Assembly: GCA_022448765.1 (NCBI GenBank)
Contig: JAKUTI010000001.1
Location: 1-41,317 of the forward strand
Direction of reading: 5' to 3'
Length of the DNA stretch: 41,317 nt
DNA from: Pseudomonadales bacterium
Lineage (GTDB): Bacteria; Pseudomonadota; Gammaproteobacteria; Pseudomonadales; Azotimanducaceae
The notes beneath the pieces are model-generated. The model had not been told where the DNA came from and ran no database searches. It saw only the letters and a program-made list of their open reading frames with translations. Positions within the stretch are counted from its first letter, which is position 1. The number at the start of each line of letters is the position of its first letter. The translations under genes and the position numbers were made by a program. Shown piece after piece: positions 23,231 through 32,053 of the stretch.

Positions 23231-25058
23231 GGTTCAACCCCTCGAGATCGTTGCGAATCGACTCGTCGAGGGCACCCTGAATTTCGCATAGACGGCGATA
23301 CGGACCTTGCTCTTCGGCAAGTTGTTGATGGGATCCCTGCTGGACGATGCAGCCGTCGTCCATGACAAGGATACGATCGGCGTTTCGCACCGTGGTCAGC
23401 CGATGAGCAACGATGAGCGTCGTCCGCCGGCCACGACGCTGTTCCAGTGCCGTTAAGATGCGGTGCTCGGTATCCGTATCGACAGCGGATAGTGAATCAT
23501 CGAGTACGAGTATGGGTGGATCTTTGAGTAGGGCTCGCGCCAAGGCGACGCGTTGTCGCTGACCACCCGATAGCGTTACGCCGCGTTCGCCGACCATGGT
23601 GTCGTAGCCGTTGGGAAAGTTGGATATCGATTCGTGCAACGACGCGTCTTGCGCGGCTTGCAGTAAATCCTCATACGGCGCAGCGGGCCGTCCGACGCGG
23701 AGGTTTGAATCAATCGTCTGGGCATAGAGGAATGGATCTTGGAGTACCACCCCGATTTGGGCGCGAATCCAGTCGCGGTCCGTCTCGTTTATCTCTAAAT
23801 CGTCGATCTCTACTTGTCCTTTTTGGTAGGGATAGAAACGTAGCAGCACACGGATAAACGTCGTCTTGCCGCATCCGGGCGGGCCCACCAGGGCGACCGT
23901 TTCGCCAGGAGCGACCGATAACGACATGTTCCGAAGAATGTCCTGTCCGTTGGGATAACTAAAATCTAGGTTCCTAACGGTAATAGCGCCGCGCCCTCGT
24001 CCTGTCGCGGGTGTTGGCTCGACACTTTCCTCGGGCGATTTAAGAATATGGTCAACGCGTCCGAGTGCCACAATAGCTTTGCCAGAGTCCGTAAGGACGC
24101 GCCCGAGGTGGCGAATCGGCCAAATGACCATCGAGACTTGGCTGATAAAGACGAACAGTTCACCGACGGTTAGTGAACCTTCGACGAGGAAGACGCCACC
24201 GGCGATCAGTACAATCCCAATCTGGCAAGTCGCAATAAAGTCGCTGGCACACCAGTAGATGGCCATGACCTTATTTAACCGGTAGTAGTTGTCGCGGAAT
24301 GCTCTATTGCGTTCGCCAAATCGATCGCGTTCGAAGTCATGGCGAGCAAAAGCCCGGACGACTCGGATACCGGTGAGATTTTCTTTTAGCACCGCTGTTA
24401 AAACGCCTTCCGATGCATCGGTGATTTCAAACAGCGTCTTGATTCGACTGAAGAACACGAAGGCACCCACACCCAGCAAGGGCATGAGACATATCGACAA
24501 CCATGCGAGTCGGTAATCACGCCAAAAGAGGATGGGCAACATGGCAAATAAGAGCAGCACGGCCCGACCGATTTCGACGACGTGGGCTTGGAGAAAGACG
24601 CGGATGGTTTCAACGTCTGAAGTGCAGCGCTGGACTAAATCGCCACTGTCGGCGGCGTCAAAAAAATCTGCCGGCAGTCGGTGGAGGTGTCCGAAAAGTT
24701 CATCCCGCAGTCGTTGTGCCAAGGCTTCAGAAGCGATCGCCGCCCAGCGGCTTTTGAGAAAACTAAATACCCCTGCGAGGAGGGTTAGGACGACTCCGGC
24801 AGCAGCCGACAGCCATAGATACCATGCAAACGAGTCTGATCCACTCAGCTCGCGGGTGAGCGAAACGAGGACATTGGTACCGAGGCTGAAATCCCGATAG
24901 ACGACGACATCAAGCGCATACATGCCGACCAACGGGGCAGCAATGGCGAAGACACTCGTCAGTCCCATAGCGACTAGAGCGAAGGAGTAGCGAGTGCGTT
25001 GTCCTTGGGTAATGACCCAGAGGCTATTGTGCCTGGTCTTACTCACGGTGTTATTCAC
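23223..25058 (-). CDS. ABC exporter half-transporter, degenerate-site subunit
   Basis: A 611-residue half exporter: six helices (about 24-320) then an ATPase domain (about 355-590). Walker A is GPPGCGKTT (Lys398), Q-loop VVLQDPFLYAQTI, canonical signature LSGGQRQR (496-503), H-loop VAHRLTT. Walker B is ILVLDDSLSAVD: the catalytic glutamate is replaced by Asp521. In a heterodimer, this Walker site faces the LSAGQ signature of the partner, forming one degenerate and one active ATP site. The GTG at 25058 begins MNNTVSKTRHNSLW. The gene follows the transglutaminase-like gene after 47 bases and overlaps the second half-transporter, so all three are probably one transcript. Confidence 0.93.
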   Translation of the reverse strand: MNNTVSKTRHNSLWVITQGQRTRYSFALVAMGLTSVFAIAAPLVGMYALDVVVYRDFSLGTNVLVSLTRELSGSDSFAWYLWLSAAAGVVLTLLAGVFSFLKSRWAAIASEALAQRLRDELFGHLHRLPADFFDAADSGDLVQRCTSDVETIRVFLQAHVVEIGRAVLLLFAMLPILFWRDYRLAWLSICLMPLLGVGAFVFFSRIKTLFEITDASEGVLTAVLKENLTGIRVVRAFARHDFERDRFGERNRAFRDNYYRLNKVMAIYWCASDFIATCQIGIVLIAGGVFLVEGSLTVGELFVFISQVSMVIWPIRHLGRVLTDSGKAIVALGRVDHILKSPEESVEPTPATGRGRGAITVRNLDFSYPNGQDILRNMSLSVAPGETVALVGPPGCGKTTFIRVLLRFYPYQKGQVEIDDLEINETDRDWIRAQIGVVLQDPFLYAQTIDSNLRVGRPAAPYEDLLQAAQDASLHESISNFPNGYDTMVGERGVTLSGGQRQRVALARALLKDPPILVLDDSLSAVDTDTEHRILTALEQRRGRRTTLIVAHRLTTVRNADRILVMDDGCIVQQGSHQQLAEEQGPYRRLCEIQGALDESIRNDLEGLNRG

Positions 25059-25105
25059 GCTATCCTGATATCCGTCCTGGAGTATTCCCGGTTACTTCAG
25101 AAATT

Positions 25106-26490
25106 CTAAGAACCGGCGTCGACGTATTCGGTTTCGACTATCTTGAAGCTCAGCGGCGACGACTGTTCCAATGCGGCCATTGTCTCATCTGAAAGGCGGA
25201 GATGCGTGGCATCCGCTCTCACTTGATTCCAGGTTGGATCCACCGCCATCCACCAACCGTCAATAGCAATTTCGTTCCACGCGTGTTTAGCGAAAACGCG
25301 GTTGTTCGCGTCGTAGGCTAGACCCACGACGGTTCGAGCAGGAAGATTAGAGGCACGGGCCAGCGTGGTAAAAAGTTCGGCAAATTCGGAACAATCTCCG
25401 CTTCGTCGTTCGATCGTGTCCAAGACGCTCCGAACGTCTTCAAGGTCTTCGTAGACGAGATAGTTGTGAACGAAGCGTGTCAAAGCCTCCATTTGTTTGA
25501 GCGGTGTTGTGGTCGTTTGAGTTGCAGCGTTGGCCAGGTTCTTGATCGATTGGTGCGAAACGGGGTGTCTCAGCGTTTCTCGCAGATAAGTCGTTGGTGT
25601 GATGGGGTCGACTTTAGCGTGTGACACGCTCTCTCCGACGAGCAAGATCCCGCCGCCCCGGAGCGATACGCCAGATGGTTGTAATACCAGCCGAGATAGT
25701 TTTGAGGGGTTGCGAAGTGGTTCCGGGAGGGCAATCGAAAACTCTGGCTGTCTTGGAAAGCTAGCCCGTCGACGCCAACCCGATAGCACCTCTTCACTGG
25801 TCACACGTTCGAGAAAAAAATGTTGGTCCTTCATCGTTTTGGCAGTCAATGCATGATCGAGTTGAATTTCCGTGAAACCGAGCTCGTTGACTGAACGAAC
25901 GACGTATCCCTCAGCATTCTTATCGAATACGGACCAGGTTTTGGTACCAATATCCAATCTTTCGAAATCGATGTGCTTGGCCTCATGCGACTGCTCTGGT
26001 TGCGGTGCGTCGTTCATTAACCACATCTCAATATTGAGGTAATCGGCCAATCCATATTCAGAGGACAGTGGTAGCTGTGTCCCGGTCGGAGCGACCGCAT
26101 AAAGCGTGCCGCGGTCTCTTAAAACGCTCGCTTCGAGGACTTCGTTGTCAGCTCGGCCGCGGCGTTGAGTATGGCGCGCTCGAATTAGCTGATACGGAGG
26201 TTCAGTCGCAAACACCCGGGTCTCGCTTATCCTGGTCTCGGAGGACTATCTAAACGGAACTGCATCTCGGTCGCGATCCGAATCGTGCGATCAACATGAA
26301 CCTCGGTTCGGTACTGTCCGACGGGTTGTTGGTTTAGCGATACGCGGTACCAATGCTCGCCCTCCATTTGATGGAGCATGTCCATGATCGACAGGCGTGT
26401 GTTGTGTTGATGAAGCCACGGGAGGGCCACCAAAATGAGTGTGGCTAGGCACACCAGGCCCCATCGAACTCTCGTTTGTGTGACGCTCAT
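25106..26490 (-). pseudogene. Membrane-anchored transglutaminase-like protein, apparent frameshift
   Basis: Two frames together make one protein. Frame A (26490-26227) encodes 87 residues with an N-terminal membrane anchor (GLVCLATLILVALPWL) and WYRVSLNQQPVGQYRTEV, then breaks off in DSPPRPG. Frame B continues from about 26245: SSETRISETRVFATEPPYQLI, and runs to 25106. Frame B holds the transglutaminase core with the Cys-His-Asp triad in RRSGDCSEFAEL, FAKHAWNEI and AVDPTWNQ. Part of the expected N-terminal domain is only continuous if the frame shifts by one base near 26241-26250. No slippery heptamer is visible, so a one-base deletion or a sequence error is more likely than programmed shifting. 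If frame B starts alone at GTG 26215, it gives a 369-residue protein without an anchor. Confidence 0.7.
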
Positions 26491-26653
26491 CCCCTTTCGG
26501 CCGTTTACTGCGACATGCCTTGAAGTTTACGGGGTGGCATGTTGATTTGCCTGCCCACAATCGAGGGCTGGCACCATGGGGCCGCAAGAACTATGTTCTG
26601 CGATGCGGGTGAGTGTGTTAAGACCGTTGATTCTCGATGCAGTAAAATAAGCC

Positions 26654-28318
26654 ATGGCTGCTGACCTGCGTGACTTCATACGTAACCGTATACGTCGAGA
26701 CCTTGATGAAGGCACGCTCGAGCATGGCGTGGTGACGCGGTTTCCTCCCGAGCCGAACGGCCACCTGCATATTGGTCATGCTAAGTCGATCTGTCTCAAT
26801 TTTGGAGTTGCCGAGGAATTCGGTGGCAAGACCTACCTCCGATTTGACGACACCAATCCGAGCAAAGAGAGTCACGAATTCGTTGAGTCTATCCAGAAGG
26901 ACGTGAATTGGCTTGGATTTGATTGGGGTGAGAATCTGACATTCGCCTCGGACTACTTCGACCAACTCTTTGCGTTTGCGAAGCAACTGATTGTTGATGG
27001 CAAGGCGTTTGTATGCAGCCAATCCGCAGACGAGATGAGGCAAAGTCGAGGTACCCTAACCGAGCCCGGTACCGATAGTCCTTTTCGCGATCGAACGGTC
27101 GCGGAAAATGTTGAACTGTTTGAGCGAATGCGCGCGGGCGCATTCGATGATGGTGATCATGTGTTGCGCGCACGAATCGACATGGCCTCGCCCAACATCA
27201 ACCTGCGCGACCCGGTGCTATATCGAATCATGCACAAACATCACCATCGCACGGGCGATCGTTGGTGTATTTATCCCATGTATGACTTCACCCATTGCAT
27301 CTGTGACGCCCTTGAGGGCATTTCTCACTCGCTATGTACGCTGGAATTTGAAGATCATCGGCCGTTATACGATTGGGTCTCAGATAACATCAACATCGAT
27401 TTTCATCCCCCCCAGATTGAGTTTTCTCGGCTAGGTCTTGAATACAACGTGATGTCGAAGCGCGCTCTGGCACGTTTGGTTGGTGAAGGAAAAGTTGATG
27501 GATGGAGCGATCCTCGATTGCCGACGCTTGCAGGACTGCGTCGGCGAGGAGTGCCCGCCGGCGCTATTCGAGAATTTTGTCAGCGTATCGGGGTCACGAA
27601 ACAAGAAAACCTCGTGGAAGTGGAGTTACTCGAGTTTTGTATCCGCCAGGAGTTAGAAGGGCGTGCGCCTCGAGCGATGGCGGTGCTGGAACCGTTGCGC
27701 GTGTTGGTCACGAATTTTGTAGGTGAAGACGAGGTGCTCAACGCCCCGTGGCACCCTCAATATCCCGAAATGGGCACGCGAGAGTTGTTGTTTGGCCGCG
27801 AGCTTTTTATTGAGAGGTCGGACTTTAGTGACGACCCACCGAAAAAATTCAAACGGCTTTCGCCTGGAGCGATGATTCGGCTTCGTTATGCATACATCAT
27901 TCGCTGCGACGAGGTCGAAAGGAATGAGTCGGGAGATATACAAGCCATTCGAGCGACTTACTTTCCCGATTCGCGAAGTGGCAACGATAGCAGTGGCCTG
28001 AAACCGAAAGGCGTCATTCATTACGTTGCGGCCTCGAACGCGCTTAGAGTCGAGGTTAGATCCTTTGGCCACCTCTTCCGTACGCCGGATCCGAAAGACA
28101 TGGCCCAAGATTTTAATGCCGACTCGGTTACCTCGACCGACGGCGTTGTTGAGCGAGCGATCGTTGAAACGCCGGACCCCCACGTTCAGTTCGAACGTAC
28201 GGGTTATTTCTACCGTGAATCGTCGGGCAATGGATCATTGGATGGTCACGGTGTAGAAGACGCATTGGTTTTTAATCAAACGGTGTCGTTACGCGACAGT
28301 TGGAAACCAGGACCATGA
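26654..28318 (+). CDS. glnS: Glutaminyl-tRNA synthetase
   Basis: Class I aminoacyl-tRNA synthetase charging tRNA-Gln directly, 554 residues, the same length as the E. coli enzyme. The ATP site HIGH (39-42) is in FPPEPNGHLHIGHAKSICLN, the KMSKS loop is VMSKR (266-270), and YPMYDFTHCICDALEGISHS binds tRNA acceptor and amino acid. The C-terminal anticodon-binding beta-barrels include ELFIERSDFSDDPPKKFKRL and GVIHYVAASNALRVEVR. ATG 26654 is supported by the usual short N-terminal extension. The 163-base upstream region is shared with the divergent transglutaminase gene; no clear promoter was found. Presence of GlnRS argues for a gamma/beta-type proteobacterium rather than an alphaproteobacterium. 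Confidence 0.98.
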   Translation: MAADLRDFIRNRIRRDLDEGTLEHGVVTRFPPEPNGHLHIGHAKSICLNFGVAEEFGGKTYLRFDDTNPSKESHEFVESIQKDVNWLGFDWGENLTFASDYFDQLFAFAKQLIVDGKAFVCSQSADEMRQSRGTLTEPGTDSPFRDRTVAENVELFERMRAGAFDDGDHVLRARIDMASPNINLRDPVLYRIMHKHHHRTGDRWCIYPMYDFTHCICDALEGISHSLCTLEFEDHRPLYDWVSDNINIDFHPPQIEFSRLGLEYNVMSKRALARLVGEGKVDGWSDPRLPTLAGLRRRGVPAGAIREFCQRIGVTKQENLVEVELLEFCIRQELEGRAPRAMAVLEPLRVLVTNFVGEDEVLNAPWHPQYPEMGTRELLFGRELFIERSDFSDDPPKKFKRLSPGAMIRLRYAYIIRCDEVERNESGDIQAIRATYFPDSRSGNDSSGLKPKGVIHYVAASNALRVEVRSFGHLFRTPDPKDMAQDFNADSVTSTDGVVERAIVETPDPHVQFERTGYFYRESSGNGSLDGHGVEDALVFNQTVSLRDSWKPGP

Positions 28319-28348
28319 ACGTTTGGAAAGGCGGTCGAATGAACGAAG

Positions 28349-29554
28349 ATGCGGCAGGCTGTAGTTAAGGTGACGGACGGGCCACTCACTCACTTGCGCG
28401 TACTCGAACTTGGCACCCTAATCGCTGGGCCGTTTTGCGGTCAATTGTTTGGCGATATGGGGGCCGACGTCATCAAGATTGAGCCACCGGGCGTCGGCGA
28501 TCCCATGCGTTCATGGGGCAGGGGACTCCCCGTTTGGTGGCCCGTGATCGCGCGAAACAAACGCTGCGTTACGCTGAATCTTCGAGTTGCCGCGGGACAG
28601 GATTTGCTCAAGCGATTGCTACAGGAGTCCGACGTTCTGATCGAGAATTTTCGTCCCGGTACGATGGAGAAGTGGGGCCTCGACTATGACGTCTTATCTG
28701 CTATTAACCCAGGGCTTGTCATGGTTCGTGTTTCGGGGTTTGGTCAATCCGGGCCATATTCATCCAGGGCAGGGTATGGATCCATCGGTGAAGCCATGGG
28801 AGGTATCCGCTATCTCGCCGGTGATCCGGATCGCCCGCCAAGTCGAGTCGGCTTATCGATTGGAGACTCCCTGGCCGCCACTTTTGCGTGCGTTGGTGCG
28901 CTCGCCGCATTGCACGAAAGAGATCGAACCGGCCGAGGTCAAGTGGTTGACTCGGCGATCTACGAAGCCGTGCTCGCCGTGATGGAATCAACGATCCCCG
29001 AATATACAGAAGGTGGCGAGATTCGAGAAAGGAGTGGCGCCATATTGCCGAAAACTGCGCCGTCCAATGTCTATCCCAGTGCCGACGGAGACTCCATCGT
29101 GATGGGGGCCAATCAAGATTCGGTGTTTACGCGCCTCGCCGAAGCAATGGGCGATCCGTTGTTGGCAGAACATCCCGATTACGCGGACCATGTCTCCCGT
29201 GGAGAACACCAAGAAGAGCTCGATGAACTGATTGCGCGTTGGACGATCACGCTTGATGCCGACACATTGCTCCAACGGCTGGAATCCCACGGCGTTCCTG
29301 CGGGTCGGATCTATCGTGCGCCCGAGATGCTTGCAGACCCCCATTTTCAAGCGCGTGAATCCATCGTCGACGTCGATCACCCGGCGTTCAAGAACCTAAA
29401 AATGCAGAACGTTTTCCCGAAACTTTCTCGATCGCAGGGAAAAATTAGATGGCCAGGTCCTAAACTTGGCGCTCACAATGAGGAGATTTACCGCGGTCTC
29501 CTGGGAATTTCTGAGGAGGTTTTGCAAGACTTTATCCACGATGGCGTCGTGTGA
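28349..29554 (+). CDS. Class III (CaiB/BaiF) acyl-CoA transferase
   Basis: Moves CoA between carboxylic acids; 401 residues. The N-terminus LRVLELGTLIAGPFCGQLFGDMGADVIKIEPP (in sections) is the family hallmark, followed by RNKRCVTLNL, LIENFRPGTMEKWGLDY and VSGFGQSGPY. The catalytic aspartate that forms the aspartyl-CoA or mixed-anhydride intermediate is Asp173 in LSIGDSLAA. GHGQ-type end segments LESHGVPAGRIYRAPEML are also present. ATG 28349 was chosen; a GTG at 28370 is an alternative. The gene follows glnS after 30 bases and overlaps the PLP-enzyme gene as GTGA. Substrate pair is unknown. Confidence 0.93.
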   Translation: MRQAVVKVTDGPLTHLRVLELGTLIAGPFCGQLFGDMGADVIKIEPPGVGDPMRSWGRGLPVWWPVIARNKRCVTLNLRVAAGQDLLKRLLQESDVLIENFRPGTMEKWGLDYDVLSAINPGLVMVRVSGFGQSGPYSSRAGYGSIGEAMGGIRYLAGDPDRPPSRVGLSIGDSLAATFACVGALAALHERDRTGRGQVVDSAIYEAVLAVMESTIPEYTEGGEIRERSGAILPKTAPSNVYPSADGDSIVMGANQDSVFTRLAEAMGDPLLAEHPDYADHVSRGEHQEELDELIARWTITLDADTLLQRLESHGVPAGRIYRAPEMLADPHFQARESIVDVDHPAFKNLKMQNVFPKLSRSQGKIRWPGPKLGAHNEEIYRGLLGISEEVLQDFIHDGVV

Positions 29555-30474
29555 AAATACCGGGCCTGGCGGACGTCGCGGTAGCGTCCCAGCGTCTCCA
29601 CGGGCACATTCACCGAACACCCGTGATGACGTCAACGTCGTTAAACGAGACCGTCGGAGCGGAATTATTCTTTAAGTGTGAAAACTTCCAACGGACCGGA
29701 TCGTTCAAACTGCGCGGCGCGATGAACACGACCCTGCAGCTTTCAGACGACGTCCAAACGGTGGTGACACATTCTTCGGGCAATCACGGGGCGGCGCTGG
29801 CTCTGGCCGCGAGGAATTGCGAAAAAAAGGCCGTGGTCGTTGTACCAAAAGGCGCGAGGCCGGAGAAGCGACGAGCGATTGAGCGACTGGGGGCCGAGAT
29901 CGTTGACTGTGAGGAAGCTTTGGTGGACCGCGAAACTGTTCTGGCCCAGGTTATGGCGTCACAGCCTGACGCTGCGTTTGTTCCCCCTTATGACCACAGG
30001 GATATCATCGCTGGTCAAGGTACCGCCGCCTTCGAGTTGGTTGAAGAAGTAGGCGACCTCGAGCAATTGTGGGTGCCTGTTGGAGGCGGCGGTCTTGCGG
30101 CTGGAACAACGATTGTCGCCAATGGCCAACTGGACGTCGTCTGTGCTGAACCCGAGTTGGCAAGGGATGCGCACGATTCATTAACAACGGGGGAACTGCA
30201 ACCGGCGATGCCCCCTCGCACGGTAGCGGATGGGCTGCGGACGGCGCTTGGAAAGCTAAACTTCGAAATTCTCAGGCGGAGTAAGGTCGCGGTGGTTTTG
30301 GTAGACGACGAAGCGATTCTGACCGCGATGAGATTGATCTGGAATCGACTCAAGATTGTTGTGGAACCGTCAGCCGCTGTTTGCTTAGCCGCGATGCTAC
30401 TTGATACGAAGCGAGTCGCTGCGCGTGCCGGCGTCATTCTGAGCGGGGGTAATGTCTCGCCGCCTCACAACTAG
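29551..30474 (+). CDS. PLP-dependent threonine/serine dehydratase or serine racemase
   Basis: A 307-residue fold-type II PLP enzyme. The Schiff-base lysine is Lys53 in RTGSFKLRGAMN; the substrate loop is HSSGNHGAALA; the phosphate-cup glycine loop is VPVGGGGLAAGT; the end has VILSGGNVSP. This layout fits serine racemases and short threonine dehydratases; there is no C-terminal ACT domain, so it is the catabolic or racemase-like form. GTG 29551 overlaps the CoA-transferase stop, so the two are coupled. It is convergent with mlrC (19-base gap). Whether it dehydrates Ser/Thr, racemises Ser, or acts on 3-hydroxyaspartate cannot be decided from sequence. Confidence 0.9.
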   Translation: MKIPGLADVAVASQRLHGHIHRTPVMTSTSLNETVGAELFFKCENFQRTGSFKLRGAMNTTLQLSDDVQTVVTHSSGNHGAALALAARNCEKKAVVVVPKGARPEKRRAIERLGAEIVDCEEALVDRETVLAQVMASQPDAAFVPPYDHRDIIAGQGTAAFELVEEVGDLEQLWVPVGGGGLAAGTTIVANGQLDVVCAEPELARDAHDSLTTGELQPAMPPRTVADGLRTALGKLNFEILRRSKVAVVLVDDEAILTAMRLIWNRLKIVVEPSAAVCLAAMLLDTKRVAARAGVILSGGNVSPPHN

Positions 30475-30493
30475 CCAGCGGCGAGATGGGGCT

Positions 30494-31996
30494 TCAGGGG
30501 CTTTTTCGTGTGTTAACACCGTCAAGCGGGTAGATCGGCCGACGTACACGTTCAAAACGGATTTCCGAGTAGTCCGATGTGCACACCCCAAGGCCCGCGC
30601 ATTCGACGATTTCCCGTGCGATCTCGCGAAAGCCTACCCGGTAGTGGATGCGACTTTTGAGTAATAGAAACCGTCGTGTCGTCGGTTCGATGCCGACGCA
30701 GCGGAAACAGCCGGGGTCCACAGGCTCGAAGTGACGCGAAACGACCATGATGTCGACGGTTCCCGTTGACAACACGGCGGTCTTGCCCATGTCGGTCATC
30801 AACCCCCTCCCCATCGCAATAGTGGTGGGGAAACGACCGTCGGAAATCAACCGCACGTGGCCTTGTACTTCCACCGGTTGGCTAATTCTTGATAGCGCAG
30901 GCATGGGCAATTTGCCGCCCAACGATAGTGTCACGGTATTACCGACGCCCGCGTCGATCATGGCGTTGACTGCTTCTGGATCGTAAATCGCGCATACCGC
31001 CACGTCATCAAGTTTCTGACGCAAGACTTCCTTGAGTACGTCGGTGGTGTCCATGGTTCCACCCGATGCTGTGTTGTCGTAATGATCAAGTAAAACTACC
31101 GGTCCCTTGGCCTGCTGGGTGCTCCCGAGCTGCTTCGCTTTTGCGACCGAAAAATCTAGTGGCTCGACCGTATAGACGAACGCGGACCGTTCGTTCCAGG
31201 CGTTCTCCAACAACTCGTCGCGGAGTCGTTCAGCGAGTTCCATGTCGCCATCAGTCGCGACTACAACAGATAGGCCCGCTTCAGGAATATCGGCGTGTGG
31301 GAAGCCGGTGAAGAGACTAACCGCTAGCGCGCCTTCCTTTTCCATTTCCTGAGCTCTCAGCTGGAGTTCTCGATTTGGGAAATCGTCCGTTCCTTGGCGC
31401 ATGACGTGAGGCAGCATGGGGTTGTTTCCCCAAGTCAAGGTGGGACTCACCTGTTTTTCGACGGTGGCGATTAGGGTGCGCGCCGCACGCTCGGCGGTTT
31501 CAAACATGTCGACATGGGGGTAGGTGTGATAGCCGGTAACGATCGTCGCTAAATCGACCATGTCTGGAAAGATATTGGCGTGCATGTCCAGAGAAACCGC
31601 GATGGGGAGGTCGGGGGCGATGGCGCGGATCCTTCGCAATAGCTCGCCCTCGCCGTCATCGTGGCTACGAGTCACCATCGCGCCGTGTAGGTCCAGCATC
31701 AAGACGTCGCAGTGACTCACCGCCCCAAGTATTTGCGCTGCAATGTATTCGTACGCATCGTCCTCAACGGGACCGGAAGGTGCCGCACCCGCCGCGATTG
31801 GGATATGGATGTCGGAGTTGAGTTCTTCAGCAACGGCGAGGTAGCCCCCGATGCAACTCGCGGTATTTTGATAAACATTGATGGCATCTTCGCCATGAAG
31901 CGGATGCCTGCGGCCTCCCGAAAACCTTGCCAAGTCGGTAACGACGGGTGAGAAGGTATTGGTTTCATGGCTCATCTGAGCGATGACAATTCGCAT
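30494..31996 (-). CDS. MlrC-family (M81) metallopeptidase
   Basis: A 500-residue protein of the M81/MlrC family, named after the Sphingomonas enzyme that finishes degradation of linearised microcystin. The N-terminus MRIVIAQMSHETNTFSP is diagnostic. Probable zinc ligands are seen in LMLDLHGAM (Asp102, His104), SLDMHANIF (Asp137, His139) and GYHTYPHVDM (His157, His161, Asp163). The C-terminal domain has LDHYDNTASGGTMDTT and AICDPEAV-like text. The family is broad and most members are not microcystinases; some act on other amide substrates. It is divergent from a POT peptide transporter across 57 bases, which suggests shared control in peptide use. Confidence 0.92.
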   Translation of the reverse strand: MRIVIAQMSHETNTFSPVVTDLARFSGGRRHPLHGEDAINVYQNTASCIGGYLAVAEELNSDIHIPIAAGAAPSGPVEDDAYEYIAAQILGAVSHCDVLMLDLHGAMVTRSHDDGEGELLRRIRAIAPDLPIAVSLDMHANIFPDMVDLATIVTGYHTYPHVDMFETAERAARTLIATVEKQVSPTLTWGNNPMLPHVMRQGTDDFPNRELQLRAQEMEKEGALAVSLFTGFPHADIPEAGLSVVVATDGDMELAERLRDELLENAWNERSAFVYTVEPLDFSVAKAKQLGSTQQAKGPVVLLDHYDNTASGGTMDTTDVLKEVLRQKLDDVAVCAIYDPEAVNAMIDAGVGNTVTLSLGGKLPMPALSRISQPVEVQGHVRLISDGRFPTTIAMGRGLMTDMGKTAVLSTGTVDIMVVSRHFEPVDPGCFRCVGIEPTTRRFLLLKSRIHYRVGFREIAREIVECAGLGVCTSDYSEIRFERVRRPIYPLDGVNTRKSP

Positions 31997-32053
31997 AGCG
32001 CCATCCCCGCTGCCGGATCAGGCGACAATTTACGCTATGGTAGGCTCGGCTGC

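Noticed and set aside
31967..32053. Upstream extension of the POT transporter
   Set aside because: It would overlap the divergent mlrC start and adds a sequence unlike POT N-termini.
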